A DNA stretch of 64,000 bases from Acetivibrio clariflavus DSM 19732 (GTDB lineage: Bacteria > Bacillota > Clostridia > Acetivibrionales > Acetivibrionaceae). The notes beneath the pieces are model-generated. The model had not been told where the DNA came from. It ran no database searches and worked only from the letters and a program-made list of their open reading frames with translations. Numbering within the stretch: the stretch's first letter is position 1; every line of letters starts with the position of its first letter. Shown here in pieces: positions 55,367-64,000 of this stretch. The stretch covers positions 496,001 to 560,000 of the forward strand of contig NC_016627.1 in assembly GCF_000237085.1 (NCBI RefSeq), read 5' to 3'. Both the position numbers and the translations under genes were made by a program.

Positions 55367-55386
55367 AATTGTATTTATTGTACCAT
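55348..55386. promoter_or_regulatory. Perfect 11-bp inverted repeat over the cassette promoter
   Basis: ATGGTACAATA (55348-55358) and TATTGTACCAT (55376-55386) are exact inverted repeats 17 bases apart. The left arm lies in the -35/-10 spacer and the right arm just past the predicted start point, as expected of an operator. A hairpin ending hsdM transcription is the other reading, since TTTGATTTTATTTTT follows. Confidence 0.65.
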
Positions 55387-55415
55387 TTGATTTTATTTTT
55401 GAGGGGGAAGCCTTA

Positions 55416-56384
55416 GTGGACAAATATGATTATATAGATAATATTGTATCTTTTATAAAGGGAGTAACCGGTATAAATTATCAGCTTCAAATTGGGACCA
55501 TACTTAAATACTATTATAGTTATCTTGGTAAAGTTTATGAGATGCCTGACTTTTACGGCGGCGATCGGAAAAATGATGGTTGGGTAAAAGAAGATAAAAT
55601 TTTTTATCAAATTTTTGCTCCTACGAGACTAAAAGATTCGCTTAAAAAAGAGATAGAGAATAAATTTAAAGAGGATTTGGAAGGCCTTTTAAAGATTATA
55701 TATGAAGAAAAAAAGTGGAAGGGCGAGATAAAAAAATACATATTTATTGTAAATACCTTTGACATTAATTTACCCCCTGACGATGAAGATTTTTTTGAGA
55801 ATACGGTAGTACAGTTAAAGAAGAAGTATAATATAGATTTTGATTATCGTGTATGCAATTCGGAATATATAAGAGAAATATTGGAAGAGATTAGTGATAT
55901 TAAGGTCCTTGAAAAGATCTCGGCAACATTAAGAATAAGACATCTTATTGATAAAAACGCTATTACTGAAACAATGATTATTGACCTTATTGAAGAAATC
56001 TCGGGAAATTTGAACGAATTGGTATTAATAGATAACTTTCAAAGTACATATGAAAGGGTATCGTCTTCGAAAAAAATTAAAATAAATAATCTTAATGAGA
56101 AGAGAGAACGAATAGAAGATATCATTTCAAAACTGGATGTTGTGGAAAAAGCTGTAAACACAATAAATCAGGATGTATTATGTGAAGACAAATTTGAAAG
56201 AGTAAAACAGTTTATTGTTAATAAATATAGTGAGTTAGCATCAAATCTAAATGGGGTAGAATTATATGATAGATTGATTGAAGAAACACTGTCATACACT
56301 CGTAATAAAAATTTTGTTCGGATACCGATGGAATTTTTGATTGTTTATATTTTTGACAAGTGCGATATTTTTGAAAAAGAGTAG
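55416..56384 (+). CDS. ABC-three-component system effector with nuclease-like N-terminal domain
   Basis: A 322-residue protein. The N-terminal 70 residues include PDFYGGDRKNDGW and KIFYQIFAPT. The GGD-x3-DG followed by YQ-hydrophobic-(F/Y)AP pattern is shared by effectors of ABC-3C conflict systems, where it is read as a restriction-endonuclease-like fold; candidate residues are Asp50, Asp54 and Gln65. The C-terminal part is helical and charged, with coiled-coil character near 215-250, and probably binds the ATPase module. Start GTG 55416 with a GAGGGGGAAG site. The next gene starts 8 bases after its stop. No signal peptide, so it acts in the cytoplasm. The nuclease role is family-level inference. 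Confidence 0.72.
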   Translation: MDKYDYIDNIVSFIKGVTGINYQLQIGTILKYYYSYLGKVYEMPDFYGGDRKNDGWVKEDKIFYQIFAPTRLKDSLKKEIENKFKEDLEGLLKIIYEEKKWKGEIKKYIFIVNTFDINLPPDDEDFFENTVVQLKKKYNIDFDYRVCNSEYIREILEEISDIKVLEKISATLRIRHLIDKNAITETMIIDLIEEISGNLNELVLIDNFQSTYERVSSSKKIKINNLNEKRERIEDIISKLDVVEKAVNTINQDVLCEDKFERVKQFIVNKYSELASNLNGVELYDRLIEETLSYTRNKNFVRIPMEFLIVYIFDKCDIFEKE

Positions 56385-56392
56385 GTGGATTT

Positions 56393-56671
56393 ATGATATT
56401 GCCAAATAAATATATTACTTTGTCGGAAAGTTATTTTGGCTTAAGTGCTTTAATTTTGGAGGTACTGAAAGATAAATCAGTTACTGTTGATAAACTATGG
56501 AATAGTTTTGTGAAAAAATATATATTGACCGGAAAATTAAAAAATCCTCCTACCTATCAAAAGTTCATTTATGTTCTGGAATACATGTACATGTGTGATA
56601 TGATTTCTTATAATGAGGGGGGGGAGATTTTTAATGAAAATATTAAATTTAAAGATAAGAGACAGAGATGA
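56393..56671 (+). CDS. ABC-three-component system middle component (MC6-like)
   Basis: A 92-residue protein reading MILPNKYITLSESYFGLSAL, then EVLKDKSVTVDKLWNSF and a C-terminal YVLEYMYMCDMISYNEGGEI. The fold is predicted as a small winged-helix-like domain, matching the middle component 6 group that sits between the effector and the DUF2326 ATPase in ABC-3C operons. It overlaps the ATPase start by 38 bases, so the two are tightly coupled. It likely links sensing by the ATPase to the effector; this is known only from comparative genomics. Confidence 0.72.
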   Translation: MILPNKYITLSESYFGLSALILEVLKDKSVTVDKLWNSFVKKYILTGKLKNPPTYQKFIYVLEYMYMCDMISYNEGGEIFNENIKFKDKRQR

Positions 56672-58307
56672 TAATATTGTTCGTGATATAGATTTTTGCG
56701 AGGAAGGAATAAGTTTTATCTATGGAGATATACAGGCACCTGAAAATAAGCGTGCTACAATAAATAGTTTGGGAAAAACATTATTAATTAAGTTTATTGA
56801 TTATATTTACGGAGCAAATGAGGATACGAGCATTGTAAAAGAAGTACTTAACGGTTATACATTAGATGCGATCGTTAAGTATAATAATAAAAATTACCGT
56901 GTTATAAGGGTTTTGGGAAACAGTGAAGAAATATTTGTCAATAATGACCCGCCTAAGACCTTAGGAGAGTATAAAGATTTTTTTAATATTAAGAGATCCA
57001 GGGTAAGCAAGCAAATACTTGTAAGTAGGAAATTGAGTGAAATTGGCCATAGAAAGCATCCTAATAAAGATGATGTTGTTGATTTTATTTATTTTTTGGG
57101 ATTGGAAAATTTGGTTGAGAGTATTGAAAAAATTTATGAATTCCAGGATTCGATAAAAGTACATAAACAGAGTAAACAAGAATTACTTAAATTTTATGAT
57201 GACAATATAGATGTAAAGGAAATCGATGAGGAAATATATTTTATTGATAAAGAGGTAGAGAGACTGACTGGGGAGTTGGAAGATATCTCTGCCAAGATTA
57301 AAAAAATTGAGATAGCTGATATACAGACAAATATAGTTGAAGAGTTCGCTGAGAAAAATAAGCTTTTAAAATCGTTAAGCGGTGAACTGGAAAGATTAAG
57401 GATTGAAAGGGAAAGAATTGAGGAGTTTTTGGAGAATTCCAATAAAATAGATGTAACCAGCGAGCACATACTGAAAATATATGAAAAGGCTAAGATGGAA
57501 GTGCCTGAATTGGTTAAGAAAAAGGTTGCGGATGTTGAATTGTTCCACCAGAAGGTCTATGAAGAAAGAAAAGAATTTCTTGGGAATAAAATAAAGGAAA
57601 TAAATAAGAGAATGTCAGAATTAAAAAAGGAAATAAATGATTTATCAACAGATATTAATAAATTGGGTGAGATTATATCACTAAATGAAGTTTATGAAGA
57701 GTCAATAGCCTTATATGAAAAATACAGTAAAGAATTGCAGGAATTAAAGTATAAAGAGGGTAAGTTATCTCAAATAAAAGCTTTAGACGAAAGAATAGCT
57801 GAAGAGGATTTGAAACTGACGGCAGAATTTGAAAATGCCGGAAAAATAATAAAGGAATATAACGAAAGAATAAGTGAATTCCGTGATTTTGTATATGATA
57901 TAACGAAATCAATCTATGATGAGGATGTAAATTCGTATTTTGATATAAAAATCATTAAAAAACATCAGAAGACCAGACCGGTTTCTATTGAATTAACTTT
58001 AAGGGGAGATACCGGGGAAGGTGTAAATGAAGTAAGAAAAAATATAATAGATTATTTAATCCTAAAGTTTAGTGATGTTTCTGATATATTAGTTCAGGAT
58101 TCGGCTTGCTTTAATGGAATTGACCCAAGACAAGTTGCCGGTATGATATTAGTAGCAGCCAAAATAGCCAGGGAAAAGAAAAAGCAAGTGATTATAGCAA
58201 TAAATAAATATCAGTTGGGAGATTATAAAGATATTATAGATATGGTAGTTGAAAACAGAGCGATTATATTATCCGAGAATGATAAGTTGTTAAAATTTGA
58301 TTTTTAG
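56634..58307 (+). CDS. DUF2326 ABC/SMC-like ATPase of an ABC-three-component system
   Basis: A 557-residue SMC/RecN-like ATPase. The Walker A is the family's variant form with an insertion, GDIQAPENKRATINSLGKT at residues 31-49. A long coiled-coil hairpin spans about 170-440. The DUF2326 C-terminus has the Walker B-like DILVQDSACFNGIDPRQVAGM and then KKQVIIAINKYQLG. ATG 56634 with a run of Gs and GAG seven bases upstream is chosen over an in-frame ATG seven codons earlier. ATPases of this kind are thought to sense invading nucleic acids or abnormal DNA and release the linked effector. hsdS follows after 41 bases. Confidence 0.85.
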   Translation: MKILNLKIRDRDDNIVRDIDFCEEGISFIYGDIQAPENKRATINSLGKTLLIKFIDYIYGANEDTSIVKEVLNGYTLDAIVKYNNKNYRVIRVLGNSEEIFVNNDPPKTLGEYKDFFNIKRSRVSKQILVSRKLSEIGHRKHPNKDDVVDFIYFLGLENLVESIEKIYEFQDSIKVHKQSKQELLKFYDDNIDVKEIDEEIYFIDKEVERLTGELEDISAKIKKIEIADIQTNIVEEFAEKNKLLKSLSGELERLRIERERIEEFLENSNKIDVTSEHILKIYEKAKMEVPELVKKKVADVELFHQKVYEERKEFLGNKIKEINKRMSELKKEINDLSTDINKLGEIISLNEVYEESIALYEKYSKELQELKYKEGKLSQIKALDERIAEEDLKLTAEFENAGKIIKEYNERISEFRDFVYDITKSIYDEDVNSYFDIKIIKKHQKTRPVSIELTLRGDTGEGVNEVRKNIIDYLILKFSDVSDILVQDSACFNGIDPRQVAGMILVAAKIAREKKKQVIIAINKYQLGDYKDIIDMVVENRAIILSENDKLLKFDF

Positions 58308-58348
58308 TATGAGTGTTGATATGACTATTGGTTATTGAAGGTGAAGAT

Positions 58349-59602
58349 ATGAGAGAAGGATATAAAAAAACAGAGTTAGGAGAAATACCTGTTGAGTGGG
58401 AAGTGAAGAAGTTAAAAGATATAGTTATTGGAAAAGGAGAATATGGTATTGGAGCATCAGCTACAGAATATGTTGAAGGAAAGCCAAGATATTTAAGAAT
58501 ATCTGATATTGGCGATAATGGTGAATTATTGAAAGAAGATATCAAGGGATTAGAAGAAGATAATTATTTCAAGTACTTGTTAGAGGAAAATGATATTGTT
58601 TTTGCTCGTACTGGTAATACAACTGGTAAATCATATTTATATCACAAAAAGGATGGCGAACTAGTATATGCAGGTTTTTTAATTCGATTTAAGATTAATA
58701 GTAGCATTATGGACTCTAGGTTTGTAAAATATTATACACAGTGTAAAAAGTATTGGGATTGGGTTAAGACTGTTTCTACAAGAAGTGGTCAACCAGGGAT
58801 CAATAGTAAACAGTATTCTGAGTTAAATATTCCAATTCCCCCACTGAAAGAACAACAAAAAATAGCAGATATCTTGTCTACTGTAGATAGACTAATAGAA
58901 CAAACTGATGCTTTGATTGAAAAGACAAAAGAATTGAAAAAAGGATTAATGCAGAGGTTATTGACAAAAGGAATTGGGCATACGGAGTTTAAAAAGACGG
59001 AAATAGGAGAGATACCTGTTGAATGGGAAGTAAAAAAGTTGAAAGAGATTGGAGAAATTGTAACTGGTAATACTCCAAAAACATCTGAGCCCGAAAATTA
59101 CGGAAATGAATATTTGTGGGTTTCCCCAGCAGATATGGGTGAACACAAATATATTTATAAAACTAATAAAATGTTGTCTTTTATCGGTTTTAATAAAACA
59201 AGAAAAATTCCTAAAGGAAGTATTCTTGTTACATGTATAGGTTCAACAATTGGGAAAATTGGAATTGCATCAGAAGAATTAAGTACAAATCAACAGATTA
59301 ATTCTTTAATTTGCAATGTTAAATATAATAATGAATATGTTTATTATGCAATAAGTTATAACTTTAAAAAATATATTAGTTTTATTTCAATACAGGCAGT
59401 TCCTATAATTAATAAAACAGTTTATTCAGAATTTATGATACCTATTCCACCTAAGGAGGAACAAGATAGAATAGCGAATATTCTATCAGAAATTGATATA
59501 AAAATCGAAAATTATAATGTAAAAAAACAAAAACTTCAAACCTTAAAACAAGGCCTTATGCAGAAATTGCTGACAGGCAAAATTAGAGTAAAAGTATCAT
59601 AG
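58349..59602 (+). CDS. hsdS: Type I restriction-modification specificity subunit HsdS
   Basis: A 417-residue DNA-recognition subunit with two target recognition domains, each setting half of a bipartite site. The halves are internal repeats: TELGEIPVEWEVKKLK near residue 8 and TEIGEIPVEWEVKKLK near 220, with matching DNA repeats at about 58370-58415 and 58998-59046. Each domain ends in a conserved coiled-coil spacer (IPPLKEQQKIADILSTVD and IPPKEEQDRIANILSEID, then KKGLMQRLLT / KQGLMQKLLT). ATG 58349 after GAAGGTGA is preferred to a TTG seven codons upstream. It is followed by hsdR after 11 bases. Confidence 0.95.
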   Translation: MREGYKKTELGEIPVEWEVKKLKDIVIGKGEYGIGASATEYVEGKPRYLRISDIGDNGELLKEDIKGLEEDNYFKYLLEENDIVFARTGNTTGKSYLYHKKDGELVYAGFLIRFKINSSIMDSRFVKYYTQCKKYWDWVKTVSTRSGQPGINSKQYSELNIPIPPLKEQQKIADILSTVDRLIEQTDALIEKTKELKKGLMQRLLTKGIGHTEFKKTEIGEIPVEWEVKKLKEIGEIVTGNTPKTSEPENYGNEYLWVSPADMGEHKYIYKTNKMLSFIGFNKTRKIPKGSILVTCIGSTIGKIGIASEELSTNQQINSLICNVKYNNEYVYYAISYNFKKYISFISIQAVPIINKTVYSEFMIPIPPKEEQDRIANILSEIDIKIENYNVKKQKLQTLKQGLMQKLLTGKIRVKVS

Positions 59603-59613
59603 GGGGCGACAGC

Positions 59614-62600
59614 ATGTCTTATCTCGGGAATGAGGAAACACTTGTGGAATTGCCGGCAATCCGATATTTGCAGTACAAACTGGGGTACGAGTTTATTCAT
59701 GGTGATTTATTGACTCCCGAAAAGGGAGAAAGAGATTCCTATACAGAGGTAATCCTTGTCAACAGGCTTGAAAGAGCACTGAAAAGGATCAATCCGTGGA
59801 TGAACATAGACAGCATAAACAAAGCCATTCGCTATCTGACAAGACCTGAAAACTTAGGAGCAAGCCTGCTTGAGATAAATGAAAAGATTTACGATGCAAT
59901 GGTTAACTTAAACTATGCGTTGGAACAGGCTGTAGGCGGAAGCAGGCAGAAGAAATTCCATACTGTAAAGTTTATTGACTGGGATAATATCGACAACAAT
60001 GAGTTTTTGGTTACAAGGCAATTCAAAGTCCATGGCCCCAGTGAAAAAATCATTCCCGATATTGTTATATTCATAAACGGTATACCGGTTTTGGTAATTG
60101 AGTGCAAGTCTCCCTTTTTGGAAAAAAACAAGAATGAGAATATGGGTAAGTATGAAGCTTTTACCCAGCTCAGAAGATATATGAATCTAAGGGATTCAAA
60201 TGTTTTAGAAGGTGCTCCGAGACTCTTCTATACCAACTTTTTTACCTGTATTCTAAATAAATATCACGGTTATATAGGTACCATTAGTTCCGGATACGGA
60301 CACTACCTTGAGTGGAAAGACCCTTATCCTTTTACAAAAAATCAGATTGACGACGTTGAAAACAGCGGGCAGAATATTTTGCTTCAGGGAGTATTGGAAA
60401 AGAACAATCTGATTGACATTATGAGGAACTTTATTTTGTTTGAGGCTGATGAGGAGTCGGGAACGAGGATTAAAAAGATCTGTAGATACCAGCAGTTCAG
60501 AGCAGTAAACAAGGCATTACAAAGATTGGTCAACGGTAAGGACGCCCTGTCTCGCGGAGGAGTTATATGGCACACCCAGGGTTCGGGAAAATCCCTTACA
60601 ATGGTGTTCCTTGCCCGAAAAATCAGAAGGACTCCCGAGTTGGTTGATGCCACTATTGTAGTTGTTACCGACAGGATTGATTTGGATAAGCAAATATACA
60701 ATACGTTTGTCAGAACCCTTTCAAGTATTACCACACCAGTAAGGGCTGAAAGTGTAGCACAAATGAAAGAATTACTGTCCCAAGGACAGCCACAGATTAT
60801 AATGACGACAATTCAAAAGTTCCAGAGTGAAAAAGACGATAAGGAAATATTGAAGGACAGTAAGCAAGAATTTGCTCTGGTATTTGAAAAAGAGCTTCCT
60901 GTATTGACCCCTAAATCCAATGTAATTGTTCTTGCTGATGAAGCTCACAGAAGCCAATATAAAGGCATGGCTAAGAATATGAGGGATGCTCTTCCTAATG
61001 CTGCATTTCTCGGTTTTACAGGAACTCCTATTGACAGGTAGGACAAGTCCACACCGAGAACCTTCGGCTCATATATAGACAAATATACCATTCAGCAAGC
61101 GGTGGAGGACGGAGCAACGGTAAAGATTGTGTATGAGGGAAGAAAACCGGAACTTCAAATAAAGGCGGACACGCTTGAGGAACTGTTCAACCAAGCCTTT
61201 GAAGACAAAACAGAAGAGGAAAAGGAAGCTATTAAACAAAAGTATGTAAACAGAACTACCGTTGCTGAGGCTGATGACAGAATTGAGGATATTGCAAAAG
61301 ACATACTTCAGCATTACAAAGAACAGGTATATCCCAATGGATTCAAGGCACAGGTAGTATGTGTGTCCAGAGAGGCGTGTGTTAAATATTACAATGCGTT
61401 GAATAAATATATGGAAGAAATTATAGGTGAACCCTTAGAGGCAAAAATAATATTTTCTGGAAATCTCAATGATCCGCCTCATCTGAAGGAGCATTTTACT
61501 ACCAAATCAGAGCAGGATGCTATTATAAGCAGATTTAAAAAGCCTATAGACAAGGATAGGTTATGTTTCCTCATAGTTAAAGACATGCTTTTAACGGGTT
61601 TTGATGCCCCTATAGAACAGGTAATGTACCTTGACAGGCCGTTAAAAGAGCACAACCTTTTGCAGGCTATTGCGAGGGTTAACAGAACCTGCGGTGAAAA
61701 GAAAAAATGTGGGTATGTTGTGGACTATTTCGGTATTTCAAACTTTCTTGAAGAAGCTTTGATAATATTTGACAGGGAAGAGCTGGGACAGCCTATGCAA
61801 TCTATAGACGGTATTTACAAACAGATGCTTTCATACCGTGAAGCAGTTGTGGGAATGTTTACGGGAATAGATAAAAACAATCTGGATGCACTGGTAAAGG
61901 TGCTGGAGCCGGAAGATAAAAGGGCAGAATTTGAACTTGCATATAAAAGATTTACAGGAACAATGGAACAGATTCTTCCCAACCATGTTCCTACGGAAAA
62001 TATAAACGATTTAAGGTGGCTTTCCTACATTCGTGCCGCTGCAAAAGCAAGATTTGAACCTCAAAAGAATTTGGACATATCGGATTGCGGAGAAAAGGTA
62101 AAGAACATTATAAATGCTCATTTAGAATCTTTAGGAGTGAAACAATGGATAGAACCGATAACATTGTTTGATTCTGATTTTCAAAGTAAAGTAAATACAT
62201 TAAAATCCGATGAATCGGTGGCATCGGCTATGGAACACGCTGTAAGACATATAATTCATCTTAAGATGGATGATAATCCTGTATACTATACAAGCTTACT
62301 GGAAAAATTACAGAAGATATTGAATGAAACAAAAAACAACTGGATAGAACGGAAGAAGAGATTAGGGGAATTTATCAGCAAGGATGTCAGAACCGGTGAA
62401 ATAGAGGAGGCAGAAGCATTAGGGCTTACTAAGAAAGAGTATGCCTTCTTTGAAACTGTCAGAAAGCATTTGTCTGATTCCGACGACTCAGAATCAAAAG
62501 GGCTAAAAGAGGATACCACTTTATTTATAACTAATGAAGTTATTGAACTGTCAAAGGATATTGCAAAAAATGTTGCAGATATTGTTAAAAAGAACTATAT

Positions 62601-62763
62601 GATAGATTGGGTGAATAACCCGGCAAAATCGTCGGAGATTGAACGGCAGATATTCATGCTTTTGAATACAAAATATTTTAGACAAATAAAAATGGAAGAC
62701 AGAAAACAGCTTTTACAGCCATTACTACAACTTGCAAAAAAGCATTTTGCAGTTTTGGAATAG
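59614..62763 (+). pseudogene. hsdR: Type I restriction endonuclease HsdR, interrupted by an in-frame amber codon
   Basis: HsdR is the ATP-driven translocase and nuclease of type I systems. The frame is continuous from 59614 to 62763 (1050 codons) apart from TAG at 61039-61041, codon 476. The nuclease site is present in PDIVIFINGIPVLVIECKSP (Asp149, Glu163, Lys165), with Walker A HTQGSGKS, DEAH in VLADEAHRSQYKG and the motif FTGTPIDR directly before the stop. Reading through the TAG continues DKSTPRTFGSYIDKYTIQQA and then LLTGFDAPIEQVMYLDRPL, QAIARVNR and a normal C-terminal region. An AAG-to-TAG change (Lys is usual in this area) would explain it. Without read-through only the nuclease and half the motor would be made. 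Confidence 0.9.
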
Positions 62764-62773
62764 AGGGAAATGT

Positions 62774-63487
62774 ATGCAGCTATCAATACGATATGGGACA
62801 AAGACAATAAAATTTGATGTGGAATATAGGGACAGAAAGACAATGCAGGTCAGTGTCGAGCCACCGGATAAGGTATTTGTGGTGGCACCTTTGGGAACAT
62901 CGGAACGGGTTATAGAAAATAAAGTAAGAAGCAAAGCAGCTTGGATTGTCCAAAAGTTATATTCTTTTAGGGATATGGAATATAGAAAAATCTCCCGGGA
63001 GTATGTAAATGGTGAGTCTTTTATGTACTTTGGAAGGAATTACTCTTTGCAGATTCAAACGGATAAAAATATAAAAAAGCCGGAAGTACAATTATATCGA
63101 GGGAAGTTCCATGTTACAGCACCAAGTAAAAATGAAGATGTGATTAAGCAGGCTATGGAACAGTGGTACAGAGAGAAGACGCAAGAAAAGGTGTTGGAGA
63201 GGGTACAGTACTATCAGCATTTTTTTAAGAAGAGGCCTGCTGATGTAAAAGTAAAGGAACAGCAAAAACGCTGGGCAAGCTGTACTTCCAAAGATGAACT
63301 GTTGTTTAATTGGAGGTGCGTAATGGCTCCTTCCCATGTTTTGGACTATATTGTAGTACATGAGATGTGCCATATGTACTATAAAAACCACTCTCAGGAA
63401 TTTTGGGATATGCTGGCTTCAATAATGCCGGATTACAAGAGACACAAAGAATGGCTGAAAAAATACGGTGTAAGGATGGATTTGTGA
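62774..63487 (+). CDS. YgjP/DUF45-family zinc metallopeptidase
   Basis: A 237-residue YgjP-like metallopeptidase. The zinc site is HEMCH at residues 196-200 with the third ligand His206 in KNHSQEFW. The conserved RWASCTSKDELLFNWR block comes just before it. Genes of this family often follow hsdR, but their role in restriction systems is not settled. I chose ATG 62774 after AGAGGGA, 10 bases past the hsdR stop, over an in-frame start inside hsdR. It is the last gene of the defence island. Confidence 0.92.
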   Translation: MQLSIRYGTKTIKFDVEYRDRKTMQVSVEPPDKVFVVAPLGTSERVIENKVRSKAAWIVQKLYSFRDMEYRKISREYVNGESFMYFGRNYSLQIQTDKNIKKPEVQLYRGKFHVTAPSKNEDVIKQAMEQWYREKTQEKVLERVQYYQHFFKKRPADVKVKEQQKRWASCTSKDELLFNWRCVMAPSHVLDYIVVHEMCHMYYKNHSQEFWDMLASIMPDYKRHKEWLKKYGVRMDL

Positions 63488-63524
63488 TTTGTTTATAATA
63501 CTAAAGAAATATTTTAGTTTTATT

Positions 63525-64000
63525 GAGAGGATGTAAAAAAATTTGTGTATAGATGATTGAATGTTCTCCTTCTTGGCAAGGATTAATAATAATAAAAGCT
63601 AAGGAGGAGAACTTTATGTCAACGTTAACAAAAGAACAAATCAAACAATTAGTTCGGGAAAATAATTTCCAAAGTGTATCTGATATTAATGAATATCTTA
63701 AAGACATTTTTAAAGATATAATACAAGAACTTTTAGAAGCAGAACTTGAAGCAAAATTAGGATATGCTAAAGATGATGTAGAAAATAAAAAAACTGATAA
63801 TAGTCGTAACGGTTATACGCCTAAAAAAATAAAAAGTGAGTTTGGAGAAATTGATATACAAGTATCAAGAGATCGTAAAGGCGAATTTCAACCTAAAATT
63901 ATTCCTAAATATCAACGTAATGTTTCTGGAATTGAAGAAAAAGTTATAGCTTTATATGCAAGAGGAATGTCTACAAGGGATATCAGTCAACAAATTGAAG
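63525..64000 (+). mobile_element. IS256-family insertion sequence, left part (continues past window)
   Basis: A terminal repeat-like start GAGAGGATGTAAAAAA at about 63525 leads into a transposase gene 91 bases later. The repeat shares TGTnAAAnnTTTnTGTA with the relic right end at about 12123-12153, so this element and the decayed copy belong to one subgroup, distinct from the 12429-14052 element. Confidence 0.78.
63616..64000 (+). CDS. IS256-family transposase, N-terminal part (cut by window end)
   Basis: ATG at 63616 follows AAGGAGGAG. The readable 128 residues include DIFKDIIQELLEAELEAKLGYAK, SRNGYTPKKIKSEFGEIDIQ and IPKYQRNVSGIEEKVIALYARGMSTRDI, the N-terminal signature of the mutator/IS256 family (IS1249/ISCth-like members with the LEAELEAKLGY motif). 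No stop is met before base 64000. It is the plausible intact relative of the decayed copy at 11426-12005. Confidence 0.93.
   Translation, partial: MSTLTKEQIKQLVRENNFQSVSDINEYLKDIFKDIIQELLEAELEAKLGYAKDDVENKKTDNSRNGYTPKKIKSEFGEIDIQVSRDRKGEFQPKIIPKYQRNVSGIEEKVIALYARGMSTRDISQQIE

Noticed and set aside
11426-61041. In-frame TAG codons as a sign of pyrrolysine use or amber suppression
   Set aside because: The replaced residues differ between sites and TGA stops and frameshifts occur in the same dead genes, so decay or sequencing error is simpler.

Overview
The window is AT-rich Firmicute DNA with strong AGGAGG-type ribosome binding sites. It most likely comes from a cellulosome-forming, cellulolytic clostridium of the Acetivibrio/Clostridium thermocellum group. 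The case rests on three things: a secreted protein ending in a type I dockerin, tandem GH94 cellobiose and cellodextrin phosphorylases that read like those of C. thermocellum, and several two-component systems. The species cannot be fixed from the sequence alone.

Layout. 1-11202 (+): one tightly packed operon with a partial extracytoplasmic protein, an ABC ATPase and permease, a membrane coiled-coil protein with a Gly/Gln/Ser-rich tail, a MoxR AAA+ ATPase, a DUF58 protein and two membrane VWA proteins. 11203-18528: a graveyard of mobile DNA. It holds a decayed IS256-type transposase, an intact IS256-family element (12429-14052) with an 8-bp target duplication that splits an OLD-family nuclease gene, and a degenerate group II intron beside a frameshifted secreted-protein gene. 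18669-23929 (-): an operon for a secreted protein, a flavodoxin, an ABC transporter, a histidine kinase and a response regulator. 24221-27648: a LURP-one-like protein, a DUF3237 protein, an esterase and a U32-like protein. 28050-34887 (+): a LacI regulator with its own promoter and operator-like palindrome, then cellobiose phosphorylase and cellodextrin phosphorylase, which together phosphorolyse cellulose breakdown products inside the cell. 34916-41578 (-): a small protein, a 1717-residue alpha-2-macroglobulin-like protein with a dockerin, and a membrane-anchored protein. 42024-47513 (+): response regulator, histidine kinase, TPR lipoprotein and UvrD-like helicase. 48305-53558 (+): a Gfo/Idh/MocA oxidoreductase, a sugar isomerase-type TIM barrel, a LacI regulator fused to a solute-binding-protein domain, and a GNAT acetyltransferase. 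53737-63487 (+): a defence island. 63525-64000: the start of another IS256-family element.

The defence island is the most interesting part. A type I restriction-modification locus (hsdM, hsdS, hsdR, then a YgjP/DUF45 metallopeptidase) has a three-gene cassette inserted between hsdM and hsdS. The cassette looks like an ABC-three-component (ABC-3C) conflict system: a nuclease-like effector, a small middle component and a DUF2326 ABC ATPase. It has its own promoter, overlapped by a perfect 11-bp inverted repeat. hsdR carries one in-frame amber codon, so restriction may be off while modification persists.

Several lesions were found by reading across gene fragments. The OLD nuclease has a probable 1-base loss in an A run at its start, an amber codon, and the IS insertion; removing the IS and one target copy restores the reading frame to a natural stop. 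The secreted-protein gene at 18056-18528 lacks one base in a T run. No tRNA, rRNA or CRISPR array was seen.
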